Origin: Alisma plantago-aquatica
Lineage: Eukaryota > Streptophyta > Magnoliopsida > Alismatales > Alismataceae
NCBI GenBank assembly: GCA_963693085.1
Contig: OY856410.1
Span: forward strand, 1,392,902,863 to 1,392,966,862
Direction of reading: 5' to 3'
DNA: 64,000 bases
Of the stretch, positions 1 to 11,590 are shown one piece after another (position 1 is the first letter of the stretch; the number at the start of each line of letters is the position of its first letter). The notes under the pieces are model-generated. The model was not told where the DNA came from, did not search any database, and worked only from the letters and a program-made list of their open reading frames with translations. A program made the translations under genes and the position numbers.

Positions 1-480
1 GTTAGGATAGTATACTTTAATATGTTACAAAAGATAATACATAAGATTGGTGTGTATGTAACCAATGACTCCATCTCTTTATTCATGAAATTGGATATTC
101 ATTCAGACACATAGGTACATTTTGTATAACAAGTTGTACTTTACAAAAATACCTTGAGGATGATACATTGAAGCCATTTTATTATAGGTAGAATCATGTC
201 TCAATATGAAAGTGGTGATTGTGATCCTTAGAACTAAAGTGACTAAAATATCACTTGTTGTTACATGTTCTTTAACATTGCCCTGCATAAATTTCAATAA
301 GAGTTGACATCCACATGGTGATTGGGTGCACTGTGAGACATGTGGATTGTTGTGAGTGACGTAGATGGAATTTGACCCTCCTATTGGAGTGATATCCTAG
401 ACCTTTGATAAGTGAAACTATGAAATGTATGGTCATGCTCATGTGAGTCAATATTGGATATTGACTCACCAAATATCAAT
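1..480 (+). mobile_element. Copia LTR fragment, cut by window edge
   Basis: Non-coding. By eye, positions about 1-475 align with the reverse complement of 39,700-40,180: shared blocks include the GGATAGTATA stretch near the start, GTGATCCTTAGA near 220, and CATGCTCATGTGAG at about 433. The 40,190-40,330 part of that second copy in turn aligns with 11,420-11,580, which lies just after a copia polypurine tract. All three are therefore pieces of one LTR family. This copy lacks its start (outside the window) and is probably the 5' LTR of the element whose pol remnant lies at 9,640-11,357. No clear primer-binding site was found after it. Confidence 0.55.
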
Positions 481-1238
481 ATTAGCCTGATTGCTTATTA
501 AAGTAAGGACCACCACAACCTTAGTATACTAGAGTTTCATGTCATAACCTCCATAAGATTGTATTCTTACACAACTTGGCTCAAAATCATGTAACGTGTG
601 ATGGAGTATCCTTGATTATCATGTGTGTTTAGTCCAGATATTGAAATATTAATGTAAACTTTGGCTAGGCTCAATATTCTTTTCAGTTTGTTTCATCGGG
701 TTCACAAATTTTTTTATAACTAAAATTGAGTTATGATATACATAAATGAACCCAATAATTTAGAGTATATGCAATTTCTAAATAATATATATTTTAACTA
801 ATGATTTATCATAAATACCCTACATAGAAGATTCTATAACACTCTACCCATATTATACTCCTCTGATGGTGAATGTGGTGCCATACTAGTACCCATTGTT
901 GATCAACTACACATGTAATTGTTTGTAATGCATATCTCTCGCTTGTAGATCTAAGGAATATATGTACCGAGAAGAAGTATAGATATAATGATTTTTTTTC
1001 ATATATATTATCGAGAAAAAGTCTAAAGATCTAGTGGACAAGTCTAATAGCCACTAGGAGTATAGAAATATCGTGGAGAAAATCAACACCACTAAAAGTC
1101 TAGAAATCAAGTGAAGAAAATCAATAGCCATTAGGAGTCTAGAAATATATTCGAGAAAACCAATAGCCATCAGAATCCATATGTAAATACATATAAGTCC
1201 TTATCATATATAAACAATATATTAGATGTAGGAGTCTT
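481..1238. other. AT-rich stretch, no gene
   Basis: No open frame of note. Probably the start of the internal region of the copia element that begins at the window edge. It contains a small degenerate tandem repeat at about 1,035-1,180. Confidence 0.4.
1035..1180. repeat. Degenerate tandem repeat, ~40-bp unit
   Basis: About four imperfect copies of a unit built around GAAAATCAATAGCCATTAGG followed by AGTCTAGAAATAT. Copies start near 1,041, 1,075, 1,113 and 1,153. The last copies are best conserved. Function unknown. Confidence 0.6.
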
Positions 1239-1253
1239 AGGGTTATATACATT
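1239..1253. repeat. Left target-site duplication of the LINE
   Basis: AGGGTTATATACATT, identical over 15 bp to 5,948-5,962. It is followed at once by a short T run, the complement of the LINE's 3' A tail. Confidence 0.9.
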
Positions 1254-1425
1254 TTTTTAAGGAAGTCAGAGGGCTCTCTATTCATCCCACCCCTCTCTTG
1301 TGGGCTAAATCATCGAAAAATAATACAACTCCTGCACCTAAGGCAGGTAAACATTAAGCAGGCATCCACCTAAAGACCAAAAATCAAAACAAGGAAACAA
1401 AGACGCATAGACACCTCAAGGCCAG

Positions 1426-3062
1426 CTAAAGCTTCTCCCATCTAAAGAACAGATAAGGGATGTTCTTCTTTTCAAGAAGGTTCATACCTCTGATTTTCAT
1501 AGGTAATGCAGCATGATCAGTCGTGATGTAGTTTCCAATGTGAGTAGTCCCCCAAAGGCCGATCTCTCTCGGTATAGAATTGATGATCTTAGGCACCAAG
1601 TATCCTAGAATAGCTTCGTCATCGATCATTTCTTTGACTATTCTAGTAATGTGACTGATATTCCATGGTTCGTGTGCATCATGCCAGAGAATCTGTAGCA
1701 CATGTGGATCATCGATCTCAATCGAGGAAATAGTGAGGTTGTAATCATCCATGATCTTAAGGGCAACCATGATGCCACTTATATAAGCAGAAATATGATC
1801 TTTAGCGTTCAGCCATGTTCTGAAGGCAAGGCGAATGATAGAATTCCTGTCTCTAATGATGCCAGCCATCCATCTTCTGTTGCTGCCATCCCCTGAAAGG
1901 TGTCTCCCAATCGTTATGTTCATCTTCAGGCAATTGATATCAGGTGGTTCCCATTTAATGTTGTGTATCTTCCTAAGCTTGATAATGGGCTGTATCATGT
2001 GCTCGTTAGTAAGCTTGGCGTACAACTCTGGGTCTTCATTACGCTTGAAGAAAAAGGTGTGACTTTTGAAATTAACAATCTTGGTGATATCTTGCCAGAT
2101 TCTGTTACAGTTAACGGGCTGGTTATTGAATCTAGAGGCACATCTGTCTTTCCAAACCGACCAACAGATCATTGTGATGATCTCGATTGTGAACCAACCC
2201 CGGAGGGTGTATCTATGCTGCATACTACCTTTGTGAATAATGTCAGCAATGGAATTAGGTTTAAAATCATCTTCATTCAACAGGTTGGCCGCTTTAGTCC
2301 ATAACCACGACGCCAGCTCACTATGGAGGAAAAGATGCGCATCGCTCTCTATAGATCGTTCATGGCAACATTCACAACACAAAGCAATGGGAATATTGCA
2401 ACTTCTGATTCTCTCATCAGTGGGAAGAGCACGTCTGCCAAGCTTCCAGGTAATGGCACTTGCTTTTGGCAGCGAAGCGCACCATATCCAATTCCATCTG
2501 TTCTCATTTTCATATTGCCCACCGTGATTATGCATAGCTTTGGCCGATCTGAGACTAAACTGTCCATACGGATTAGGCGCCCAAATCAACTTGTCAGGAC
2601 AGTGATCAATGCGCACATGAGATCTACGGATGAGAAGGTAGCCCTCATCATCTAGAATTTGCTCGATTGTGCTCCAGTCCCAGCCCTCTTGTTGAAGCCA
2701 GAAGTCTTTAACAAGGAAGTCTCTGTGCCTGTCACTCCGATGAAGCGCAAAATCATGTAGGGGGCGGTCACACCACCTAGAATCCCAGAAGGAAATATTA
2801 CCCTGCCCAATGAGCCATCTCGTGTTAGGGACGACGCTTGGAAAAGTTTTCCAAATCCTTTTCCATCTCGGTGACGGGTTAGAACCCAATTTGAGATAAG
2901 GTGGATAGCATCCTTGGTGATTTCTGAAATGAGAAGCATATTTCTGTCTACATAAGGTTGCCCAAAGAGACGAACCGTTAATCAATTCCCAGCAGTCTTT
3001 GACAAGGTAGGCTTGTTCAATCTGTTTGATAGAAGTAAAACTGAGTCCTCCAGACTGCCTTG
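1426..3062 (-). pseudogene. LINE ORF2 tail: zf-RVT and RNase H-like
   Basis: C-terminal part of the LINE polyprotein. It opens with SGGLSFTSIKQIEQAYLVK, the segment that in complete elements follows the reverse transcriptase. A zf-RVT region follows (FSLRSAKAM, then WIWCASLPKASAITWKLGRRALPTDERI and a CCECCHERS cluster). Last comes an RNase H-like domain (AGIIRDRNSIIRLAFRTW, then IEIDDPHVLQILW). The expected RNase H acidic residues are only partly recognisable: the usual DGS strand is rearranged and the second acidic position is not evident. The frame is open for over 500 codons, unusual in so decayed a window. It is out of frame with the endonuclease segment across the deletion junction near 3,050-3,062. 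Confidence 0.88.
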
Positions 3063-3142
3063 GTGAGCTCATTTGTAGCAGTAGGGTTGTCGTCATAGGC
3101 CAGCTGGGCCGTCTGCACGACGTCCTCAATATCAATAAGTTT

Positions 3143-4087
3143 CTATTTGATGCAGCCGAAGGTCCTCTTGCTCCAATGTCTAAGACATTTCTTTAAGTTC
3201 TTCGTTTTATTGTAGAAAAAGTAAGAAGGTTCCCCCCATTGGTGACATGTCCAGGCTGCCTTGATGACGTTGAGGCAATCTGGATGTCCTAACCAGGCAT
3301 TATTGAATGAAAAGGTCATCTTGTAAGAAGTTGAAGAAGCAGCTAGAGCAGTGTTAATGAGGATTGGGCAGTGATCGGACACCCTGAATCTCGTCAGGTG
3401 TGTAGTCATGGAAGAGGGGAAAAGCGTCTTCCAGTTGTGATTAAACAAGGCACGATCTAACCTTTCCCAGGTTGTCGGTGTACGAGTTTGCTTATTAACC
3501 CAGGTAAAACGACTGCCATTGAAGCTAGACTCATGAAGATCGTTATCCAAAATAAAATTATTGAATTCGAGCATCGCTTGGAAGTCAGGTAGCTCGGCTC
3601 CTCTTTTCTCATTGTTGTTGCGAATGACGTTAAAGTCGCCGGTGATGATCCAAGGAGAATCACCGACCAAGTTAGCAAGGTCCACAAGGTCGTGCCAGAG
3701 TTCGCTTCTATTCTGTCTCTGGCAACTGGCGTAGGTAGCGGTAATGAACATGGTAAGATTCTGAGAAGGCTCTAGCTTGATGGTGATATGTTGTCTATGA
3801 CTACGGACCACAGAAGGATGCAGATCACTGTTCGCGTAAATCCAAATCTTCCCATGCTCGTTCTTGTTGTCACTGGCCCAGTCCAGTCTAGTGATGTCAA
3901 TAAGCTCTAACGCCCTCTCGGCATGAATGAAAGGCTCGAAGAGGGCCATGAATTGCGGTTTATGCTTACCACAGAGTCTAGCGAGAAATCTTCTCGTGGG
4001 GTTATTGGCGGCTCCCCTGATGTTCCAAAACATCGACTTGAAGTCTGGCAGCATGTGATCGTCACCAAGGTCGGCGGCGGATGTCAC
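3143..4087 (-). pseudogene. LINE ORF2: AP-like endonuclease domain
   Basis: Endonuclease/exonuclease/phosphatase (EEP) domain that nicks target DNA to start target-primed reverse transcription. Motifs in order: FWNIRGA near residue 21, FEPF at the usual catalytic Glu position, GDFNVI (catalytic Asp/Asn) near 155, RFTW, RLDRALFN, and SDHCPIL (catalytic Asp-His) near 241. All key residues seem present, so the domain is well preserved. The frame ends at a TAG after FGCIK. The same frame then goes on through IDIEDVVQTAQLAYDDNPT, the normal linker toward the reverse transcriptase, up to about 3,062, where the deletion lies. The fold assignment is firm. Activity is not implied. Confidence 0.9.
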
Positions 4088-4098
4088 GATGTCGACGA

Positions 4099-4722
4099 CT
4101 ACAAACTTCTGGTTCTAATGATTCTTCTGCCTCCTTCCTCGTGATAAGACTCAGACCTTGTGTCATCATGTGTGTCTTCAAACCATTCCTCTGATGGCAC
4201 CTGATTATCAAACCTGTCATCCCATTCGAGATATTCAGAAGATTGACCTTTGAGGGACTCATTTCTGCATTTCCTTCTTCTATTGGTAATGATCGGGGTG
4301 TAATCGATGAAATCACTGAGACGGGTGTTGTCTAAGATAGCTCTGGTACCTTCGGCATTGGTAATGATCCTCTTATCTGTATTGTGCACAGATACATGTC
4401 TATTTGCACGGGGGATGTTTATTGTAGCTTATGTAACTGTCTGTTGGTTAACAACTTGAACCGGCAAAGAATTTATAAATCTCCTATTCTCATTGTGCTC
4501 AAGTAAAGGAGGTTGTTGATCATTCGAAGGCGTCATGTATGGCCTTTCTTCTGCAGTATCTTGTTCTATCTCCGGGGTCTCTTCATTAGGGGGAACTCGA
4601 AGAGCCTCTCTTGGGATCCCAAGATCTCTTCCGATCTCAGTGAAGGTGAAAGTGCTACCGCCAATCTGACCTTTAGCAATGATATCCAATTTGAGCTCAG
4701 TTCTATATATTTGGTCCGTCAA
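4099..4722 (-). pseudogene. LINE ORF1 C-terminal, low-complexity part
   Basis: Two consecutive segments in one frame (4,722-4,429 and 4,389-4,099), shifted relative to both the ORF1 part upstream and the endonuclease downstream. The sequence is hydrophilic, rich in E, P, N and R, with no domain I recognise. This fits the poorly conserved tail of plant LINE ORF1 leading into the ORF1/ORF2 junction. Confidence 0.55.
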
Positions 4723-5042
4723 AGCAATGAACTGGGGTATATCTTCATTAAAGTTTCAACAAGAACGAGAATTCCCGATGCATCGTCTTCAGCCTTTTTC
4801 CAGCTAGATATCCATATCATGTCCCCAAATGATCTGATAATCTCTCTGATGGATTCTTGGTTTCTGCAGTAGAGAGGTATGTTTCTAACCCAGAACCATA
4901 CGGCCTCTTTCCTCCGGTGCATCCCTCCGTCTCGTAAAGGGGCAAGAGTCAGACTGGTCGAGTTCATCTTCAAGGTAGTGATCTGAGAGTGATGCCATGC
5001 TTCATATGCAGATTCGAAATACACCACTACTCTCTTCTCTTC
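4719..5042 (-). pseudogene. LINE ORF1, region after the zinc knuckle
   Basis: Continuation of ORF1 in the same frame after the stop at 5,043-5,045. The segment around VVYFESAYEAWHHSQ and VWFWVRNIPLYCRNQESIREIIRSFGD has the pattern of the DUF4283-like RNA-binding region of plant LINE ORF1: a short strand, then 'W-x-R-x-I-P-L', then a helix. In plant LINEs of this arrangement this region follows the knuckle. The frame closes near 4,719, and the next recognisable frame (4,722-4,099) is shifted. Confidence 0.7.
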
Positions 5043-5831
5043 TTATCTGAAAATCTCTACAGCCTGCGGCCATCTAACATGAAGAAAACTCGCAACCTCA
5101 TTCCACTGGACGTTTGCGGTCCAAGAGATGCCTACTGCCAGCTCTAGCGATCGCATAAAATCCTTCCTGATCGGACAGTCTGGGTCCAGATGGACGATGG
5201 TTCTCTTGGGGTTATGGTTTGGATTTCCTCTGGCAGGGACTCCCTTTTGCAAGGGAGGGAAGATCGAATATGAGTTGATGTCTGGTCGCGGTGTATCCAT
5301 GATCTTCCTTGTGACTTGCCGACAAGAACGAGCGAGATGCTCCGTCGAGTTGTACCTATAACAGACTTTAGGGTTCCAGCACTGATGTTGCCAATGGCCT
5401 CTCTGCAGACATCTATAGCAGGTGTCCTTCGGAATAGCAAACGGGTTGTGTTTGACCCCGTTATGATGGTGTCTATCTCTATCCATTGAGTTATCGCTCA
5501 TCAGATGCGAAGGGTGATCGTTCTGATCCCACAATCGTCTGAGATCTAGGATAACGTGCTCCGAGTCTGTTGATGTGCTTGCGAAGTATCGTCTTCTTTC
5601 AGTGACTGCTCTTCTGACGGATATGGAAACACGATTGTCGTTCATCGGCAAGGCCGTTAGGGCTTCATTGATGGGCAGCTTTATTGGGATCGGGTCTGTC
5701 CGTAGCAGGTAGGTGCAACCAGCATCGATGGAGGGTGGCCCCCAGCGGACGGGGTGTCCCTCTGGGGTAGCTCGGCCCATACGGCAGAACCGCCGGGATT
5801 GTCTACCAGGTCTCCGCCAGAAACGCCTCAC
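5043..5831 (-). pseudogene. LINE ORF1 N-terminal part (zinc knuckle)
   Basis: First part of the LINE's RNA-binding ORF1 protein, which coats element RNA in the ribonucleoprotein particle. A canonical CCHC knuckle is visible (CYRCLQRGHWQHQC, spacing CX2CX4HX4C, about residue 138). A second knuckle follows at once, but its second Cys is Tyr (CYRYNSTEHLARSC), so it is probably broken. The N-terminal half is Arg-rich. The frame ends at a TAA, and the same frame continues beyond it into 5,027-4,719, so this is an in-frame stop and not the natural end. No reliable start codon is visible. Confidence 0.85.
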
Positions 5832-5947
5832 ACCCTAGGGTTCAGTCCTCCAGCCTTACTCCTTAACATGCAATCCAATACCCTTGGTTTATGGGACCCA
5901 TGGCAGAGAGTATGATCGGGATTTATTGGCCACATTGTGTTGTGCCA

Positions 5948-5962
5948 AGGGTTATATACATT
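5948..5962. repeat. Right target-site duplication of the LINE
   Basis: AGGGTTATATACATT, identical to 1,239-1,253. The LINE 5' end on the minus strand starts just left of it. Confidence 0.9.
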
Positions 5963-8900
5963 GATTGACTAGGATACTTATATGAAAACACCTAGGTTTA
6001 TAGTGATTTCTACTTGTATTCTTGGTCAAGATTAAAGTTGGTGTAGAGGTCTTACTATAAGTTGGCATAGGAGTCTTAGGGTTTGCTCTCAAATATTTAC
6101 TAGATTATGTTGTTATAATTGTATTTACTACCTAGACATGTATTTTCTTGCAACATGCATGAGTGCCAACTATTTATTTCTCAGATAGAATCATGTAAAA
6201 ACCCAGGATGGAAAGTTAATAAAATATGCAACTAACAACTGGGTTGTCAATAAGAATGTGTAAGGAATTCCACATACAAGTAAGTGTCAAATTGCAAGCA
6301 AGAGTTATACATATGAACATGATTGAATTTTAATATTAAATACTAGGAGTTCAAATTTAGCATTCAAGACTAGAAATTTAGATTCATAATAGATAGCACA
6401 TGTCAATGCTTGTTTTGTCAAGAAATCCATATGCTCACTCTTTGGAGACAAACAACACACCAGTTGTCTTTTCCAGTATAATTAGGGACCTCATATCATT
6501 TCTCTGTGTAGAGTCGTAGATGCATAATTCCACTTATAGTAGTGGGCACCGGCCTATCCTTTTTAACTTTATAATATATTTTGCTACTACTTTCTAGGAA
6601 TAACAGATGTTGGAGGATTTTCAAAGAGAAATTTTGGTTTTTCAAAAGACATTCAAGCCACCATGCCTCTCTGCCATGCATGCATTCAAGATAGAAATAT
6701 TTTTTTCAAATGGAAATACTATTTTGCACCTAGGATATTAAGGCAGCCAATTATGCTAGTATTGAACTCTAGGAATTAGGCACAAAGTCTACAATGCAGA
6801 AAAAATGGGTTACTATTTACAATTGTTATTCAATTTGTTCTATTTATGATTTGGTTTACCATCTAGAACTACTGTTGCATATTATTTTCCATTATCCTAT
6901 ATTCTAGGATTTTTAGTTAGGTTATATATTTGACTAATGTCACCTACTTGTGTTTAACATCATAGCAACATCTTATCCAATAAAGGAACCTTACATATAA
7001 ATCTTTTCAACATATTTTGTCATGTTGTTAAGGTGCTAACATATTTTCACTCTAGGACTTTTAGTCTACACAAGAAAACATATTAATAATTATATGTTTA
7101 TGAATGTTTATATGGTGCTCATAAAGAAATGTCCATATGGGAAGATGTAATATGTACATACTAAAATGGTATCTTATTTGGTCATTTAGGTTCACCCATG
7201 GTCATATATATCAATATTAGTTAAAATATAAGAAACAATATAAAGTTAAAAATTGCTATTCAAGATATTTTATTGGCATACTTCACTATTAAGGTTTTTG
7301 ATATGGATTCTCTCCCTAATATCCATTTTAGTGAAATAGATCCATAGTCTATTCCTATAGTTTAATTTGTATAGACATTGATATAATTATGTCAAAGTTA
7401 TCAATATGTCCAACCAAGAAAAATATATCTTATAGTTTAGTTCTTCAGGTATCATGTAGCTCAATTGGGTCATTAAAGGTCAACAAATTTTCATTGCAAA
7501 ATAAATCATTTTTATCAAGATACCCTTATTAGGGAAATACAAGGTTTAAAATATCCATACATGCAAAAAGATATGTCATTGTTTAGATCTAAGGTATGTA
7601 TATAAATATAGGACTTTACAAAAACATTTTTTAATTTATGCAAGGAATTACTTCACAAAATATAAGCTCATTTACAAAATTTCTAGCCATTATATACATG
7701 TTTATTAAATCATTTTTGGAAGTAAACTTTCATTATATTTTCTTTCTTTAGTCCCATACATGTTGGACTAGAACAATTTAGGTCAAAAATACATTATCGG
7801 TAAGGTGTCCGTGTCTTGAAGTGTTTCTCATACTCATAAATTTCACTTACTCTTGGGTTTTACTTGTAGTATTTGACCTTATTTTGCATTTCATAATATA
7901 AGTGAGAATTAATACTTATATATGCACAAAACTATTGCTCTAAAAGAATTGGTAGAATTAAATATCAAAACTTAAATTCTATATGTATTTATTGGGACAA
8001 GCAAAATGTAATGATCATTAAGAGAGGTAGTTTTCTTTTAACATCATACAGAGGGACTTACTTCACTCTTCAAGTCTATCCCCTACCCATTACCATTCGT
8101 GTAACCTTTAGAAAGAAATTTGGAAGTGACTGATTTGGGAACCTTGACTATGCACATAATAGTACCACAACCAACGAGCTTGATGGGAAGTTCATGAGAA
8201 ATCTTCCTTCGGCAGTGTTAGACCCCCACCCATTACTAGATGGTAAGAGTAGTTATCCATAGAGTGCAACTATGACTCCACTAGAAGTGATATTTGGGAA
8301 GAGGTGTGTAGGAGTCACAACCTATGCACTCCATTATCGTCATTCTCTATTCATAGGGAATGATGAGACCAGTAGGGTGCATAAAGTTTGGAGGTGAATA
8401 ACAATATGGAAAAGGGTCATAGGTAGACAGAGGTGGCGTAGAAGACTTCTCAATCCAATAGACGACACCGAGGCGGCCATAATTTTTTTGAGGTACTATA
8501 ATAGGGAGTAGAGTATTTCATGTATGTAGTAGGATTCCAGCTAGATTGTTAAGTTAAAGATGGTAGATTTCCAACTGTGTGAGCAAGGATAAGTTTACTA
8601 TAAGTCCTCATCTCAAAGAAATGCAGAATGTGTAAGTCTCATTGAAGATATGGTGGATACTGGATTCTAGATAAAACAAGGTAAGAAGGTATATGGATGT
8701 GCCATTGAGCTTCTCTTGAATTGTGAGGATGGTGGTTGTGTGGTTCCTAATAAAGAGAGAGGTATTAGAAGTGTTGGTTCTTCATCTATGGTAGAGTTTG
8801 ATTTTTCCTTTATTTGTGCTTCGGTTTAGGGTGTAGTAAGGCTACTGTCAATCCTTGACGGTTATGGTTATGGGATAAGACCAAGGACCACAAATTCAAG

Positions 8901-9639
8901 TGGATTTATGGCTTTTTGTGTGTCTGTTTATGTTATGCATTAGTGAAAAAGTCTAGAGTTTGAAAGTTATTCTTGACATTGGGTCCACTGGTGAGGGAAA
9001 CAAAATCTACAAACACATAATGCCACAATGTATGCAATGTTATGTTTTTATATATTATTCAGTGGAACTTATCACTTATACAAATACAATAATCTCATGT
9101 GCAATTATTCTAACATTTATAATTATTAAATCACAAATCCAATAATTCTCAAATTCTATTTATGCTTAATTTCTTTAAAACTAAATTATAAAAATATAAG
9201 TTCTTGAAAGTAAGACAATAACTTTTTTGACTAATCCACCCCTACTATGATATGTATGTCAACTAATTTCTTATAATTATTTCAAAATAGACTATTTGGT
9301 AATTATAAAATCTGAGAAAATAATGAGACTACTTTCTTTTTTTTCTAAAATGAATCTAATGCAATCAAGAAATAAATGAGTCTTGATGAATGAAGTTAAT
9401 ATGATACATGGCTATACTATTTCATCAAATGATGAGAAATGAGTAATTCAAGAACAAAGAATTTGAACTTGAATTGAATAATTTCAAATTACATGATAAT
9501 TCTGCAAATGGATTGAGTGTGAGTTGATTGAAAGAGTAATCTGTAAATTGAAACAACTCGACTAATTTGGATTTTGGGGTGCAATCTTAGTATGTTACAC
9601 CTATGGAGGTATATGGGGAACAAGGAGAATCACGAGTTG
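5963..9639. other. AT-rich stretch, no gene recognised
   Basis: About 3.7 kb with stops in all frames and no domain I can name. From its position it should be the decayed gag and first part of pol of the copia element whose RT starts near 9,750, but I see no zinc knuckle, protease or integrase motif. The block 8,080-8,980 is slightly richer in GC and could hold the gag remnant. Confidence 0.35.
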
Positions 9640-11357
9640 TTATAGAATATACAATTTCTCATGTAGCAACAAAAAACCTTGAAGGTATAGTAGAATATGT
9701 CTTGATCAAGAGAGATTTGAATTTTTATTGACTCAATCATATGACCTTGGTCGTAAATGATGATGATCCAAAAGCCTACAATGAAGAAACTAAGGAACAT
9801 GATTCTAAGAAATGGCTTGAGACCATTAGATCTGAGATGGACTCCATGTATCCAACAAAATATGGACTTTAATAAATACACCTGAAGGAGTAATCTCAAT
9901 AGTGAATATGGGTCATCAATAAGAAGACTGACATGGATGGTAATGTACAAACCTATAAAGGGTGATTGTTTGTAAAATTTACACAAAAATTCAAGGTGTT
10001 GATTATTTTGAATGTTTTTTACATGTTTCCATGGTCAAATCCATCAGTTGTCATGCTTATCATCACATCTTGTCACAAAAATGAGATTTGGAAAATGTAG
10101 TTTATAACTATATTTCTTAACATAAATCTTTTTAAGGATGTGTATATGACACAACTCTAAGTGTTATCACTCCAAATGAAACAATTAAAGTATGTAAGCT
10201 ACATATGTCAATTATGGATCCATCAAGCGTCTAGAAGATGGAATCTTCATTTTGATAAAATTTTCAAATAATTTGGATTTATTAAAAATGAAGATGACCA
10301 TTGTGTTTACAAAAGGTTAATAGGAGGACAATTGTGTTTCTCACATTGTATATAGATGTCATACTACTGATGGGAAAGGGAATACCTACTCAACAATTTG
10401 GTTAAGACTTGATCAAGAAATACCTTCGTCGTGAAGGGCTTAGGTGAAGCATCCTATATTCTATGAATCAAGATCCATAGAGATAGATATAGAATGAGTC
10501 TTGACCTAAACCAAAGTACACACCTTGACAAAGCATTAAATAGGTTCAACATGCAAGACTCTAAGAGATGAAACCTTCCCATTTATCATGGAATAAGTCT
10601 CTTAAGAGCCTATTGTAATATATATTAAGAGCCCAAGTCTCTTAATAAGTCTCTAAGAGAGGAATGCATGAGTAAGATTCAACATGCGTATGTGATAGGA
10701 TCTGTGCTCTATGCAATGTTCACTTCCCACTAACTCATATGCTTTGAACATGATGAGCAGATACAAGTAAGGTCCAAGTGAACATCACTGGATTAAGATA
10801 AGGAACATCCTTATGTACATGAAAAAGTTAAGGATTAATTTTTGGTTTACAAGGTGAGGAAGAGTTAGTTGTGAAGTGTTACACTATTGCAACCTTGCAA
10901 ACTGACAAGGGTGATTATCGATCACAATCAAGTTTTGTGGTTTGCCTAAATGGTATACATGTAAGCTGGAAGAGTTCTAAGAAAGAGACAATAAGTTCTT
11001 GTACAATAAAAATTGAGTATATTTTTCATATAGTATTAAAAAAGTAGTATGGATTAGGAACTTTAGTGAACTTGGGTGGTTTCAACTATTGACAATGCAA
11101 CAAAGCTATATAATGATAGTATTTGATCCCTTGCACATGTTAAGGAACCTGGATCACATTAGTGTTTTGTGAACATACTATATCCTTACCATCTCATACG
11201 ACATATTGTTCAACAAGGAGATATAAAGATTTATAGAGTGACAACTTAAAGAAATGTTGTTTATCCCTTGATGAAGACATTTTCACAATAGAAGCATGAT
11301 AGTCATGTTAGCTCAGTTGATATTAGAATAAAGAGTGGTTCTAGTGCAAGTGGGAGA
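9640..11357 (+). pseudogene. Copia pol remnant: RT and RNase H
   Basis: Heavily decayed Ty1/copia reverse transcriptase and RNase H, readable only by hopping frames. Landmarks in the correct order: KAYNEETKEHDSKKWLETIR and EMDSMY (RT N-terminus, near 9,765-9,855); KTDMDGNVQTYKG (9,930); FTQKFKV (9,975); TPNETIKVCKLHMSIM (10,170); LYIDVILLMGKGIPTQQFG at 10,347, the catalytic YVDD box with its second Asp changed to Val; a trace of the FNMQDSKR / HGISL region (10,540-10,600); VWIRNF-ELGWF (11,045, RNase H); and a decayed KHI-YHLIR region (11,150-11,200). It ends at a copia polypurine tract. Non-functional. Confidence 0.8.
11348..11357 (+). promoter_or_regulatory. Copia polypurine tract
   Basis: AAGTGGGAGA in the context CTAGTGCAAGTGGGAGATT, the classic plus-strand priming tract immediately before the 3' LTR of many plant copia elements. 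Confidence 0.8.
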
Positions 11358-11590
11358 TTTCTTGAGATCCAATCATATGGTGATTGTATTGGGATACATT
11401 ATACATGATTTGTTTATTGATAGAAGGCAGCTCCATTTATTATGTTTGTTTCTACACAAGATAATGCATATATGTAATGGCATCGTGTTAAGGTATGACT
11501 TGACATATGGTTTGGGTTGAGAACCTGAACATGAGGTCATATGTATACTTACAATATTCTATCACAGGATTCCTCACTCCTAATGGTTAT
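11358..11590 (+). mobile_element. Copia 3' LTR, truncated
   Basis: Starts right after the polypurine tract; the expected TG start has mutated (TTTCTTGAG). The part around 11,420-11,580 (TTATTATGTTTGTTT, GAGAACCTGAAC, CATATGTATA) matches the reverse complement of 40,190-40,330. Similarity stops near 11,590, so most of the LTR (the portion seen at 1-480 and 39,700-40,180) is missing. Confidence 0.6.

Larger units (their letters stand above)
1254..5947 (-). mobile_element. L1-type LINE lacking its reverse transcriptase
   Basis: A 4.7-kb non-LTR retrotransposon in minus orientation, bounded by perfect 15-bp TSDs and ending in a short A tail (T run 1,252-1,258 on the plus strand). In element order it has: a 5' leader (5,947 to about 5,832); ORF1 with a CCHC zinc knuckle and the following RNA-binding-type region; an AP-like endonuclease (4,087-3,143); then directly the zf-RVT and RNase H-like tail (about 3,062-1,426) and a 3' UTR. 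The reverse-transcriptase domain that should lie between endonuclease and zf-RVT is absent. Its base composition is clearly more GC-rich than the flanks. Frames carry stops and shifts, so it is dead. It could only have moved as shown if the deletion came after insertion, or if another LINE's enzyme acted in trans. Confidence 0.92.

Noticed and set aside
1702..2655. Plus-strand frames opposite the LINE tail
   Set aside because: Shadows of the minus-strand zf-RVT/RNase H frame.
8080..8980. Possible host gene fragment
   Set aside because: Slightly GC-richer but without any frame, splice pattern or domain I can defend; probably decayed copia gag.
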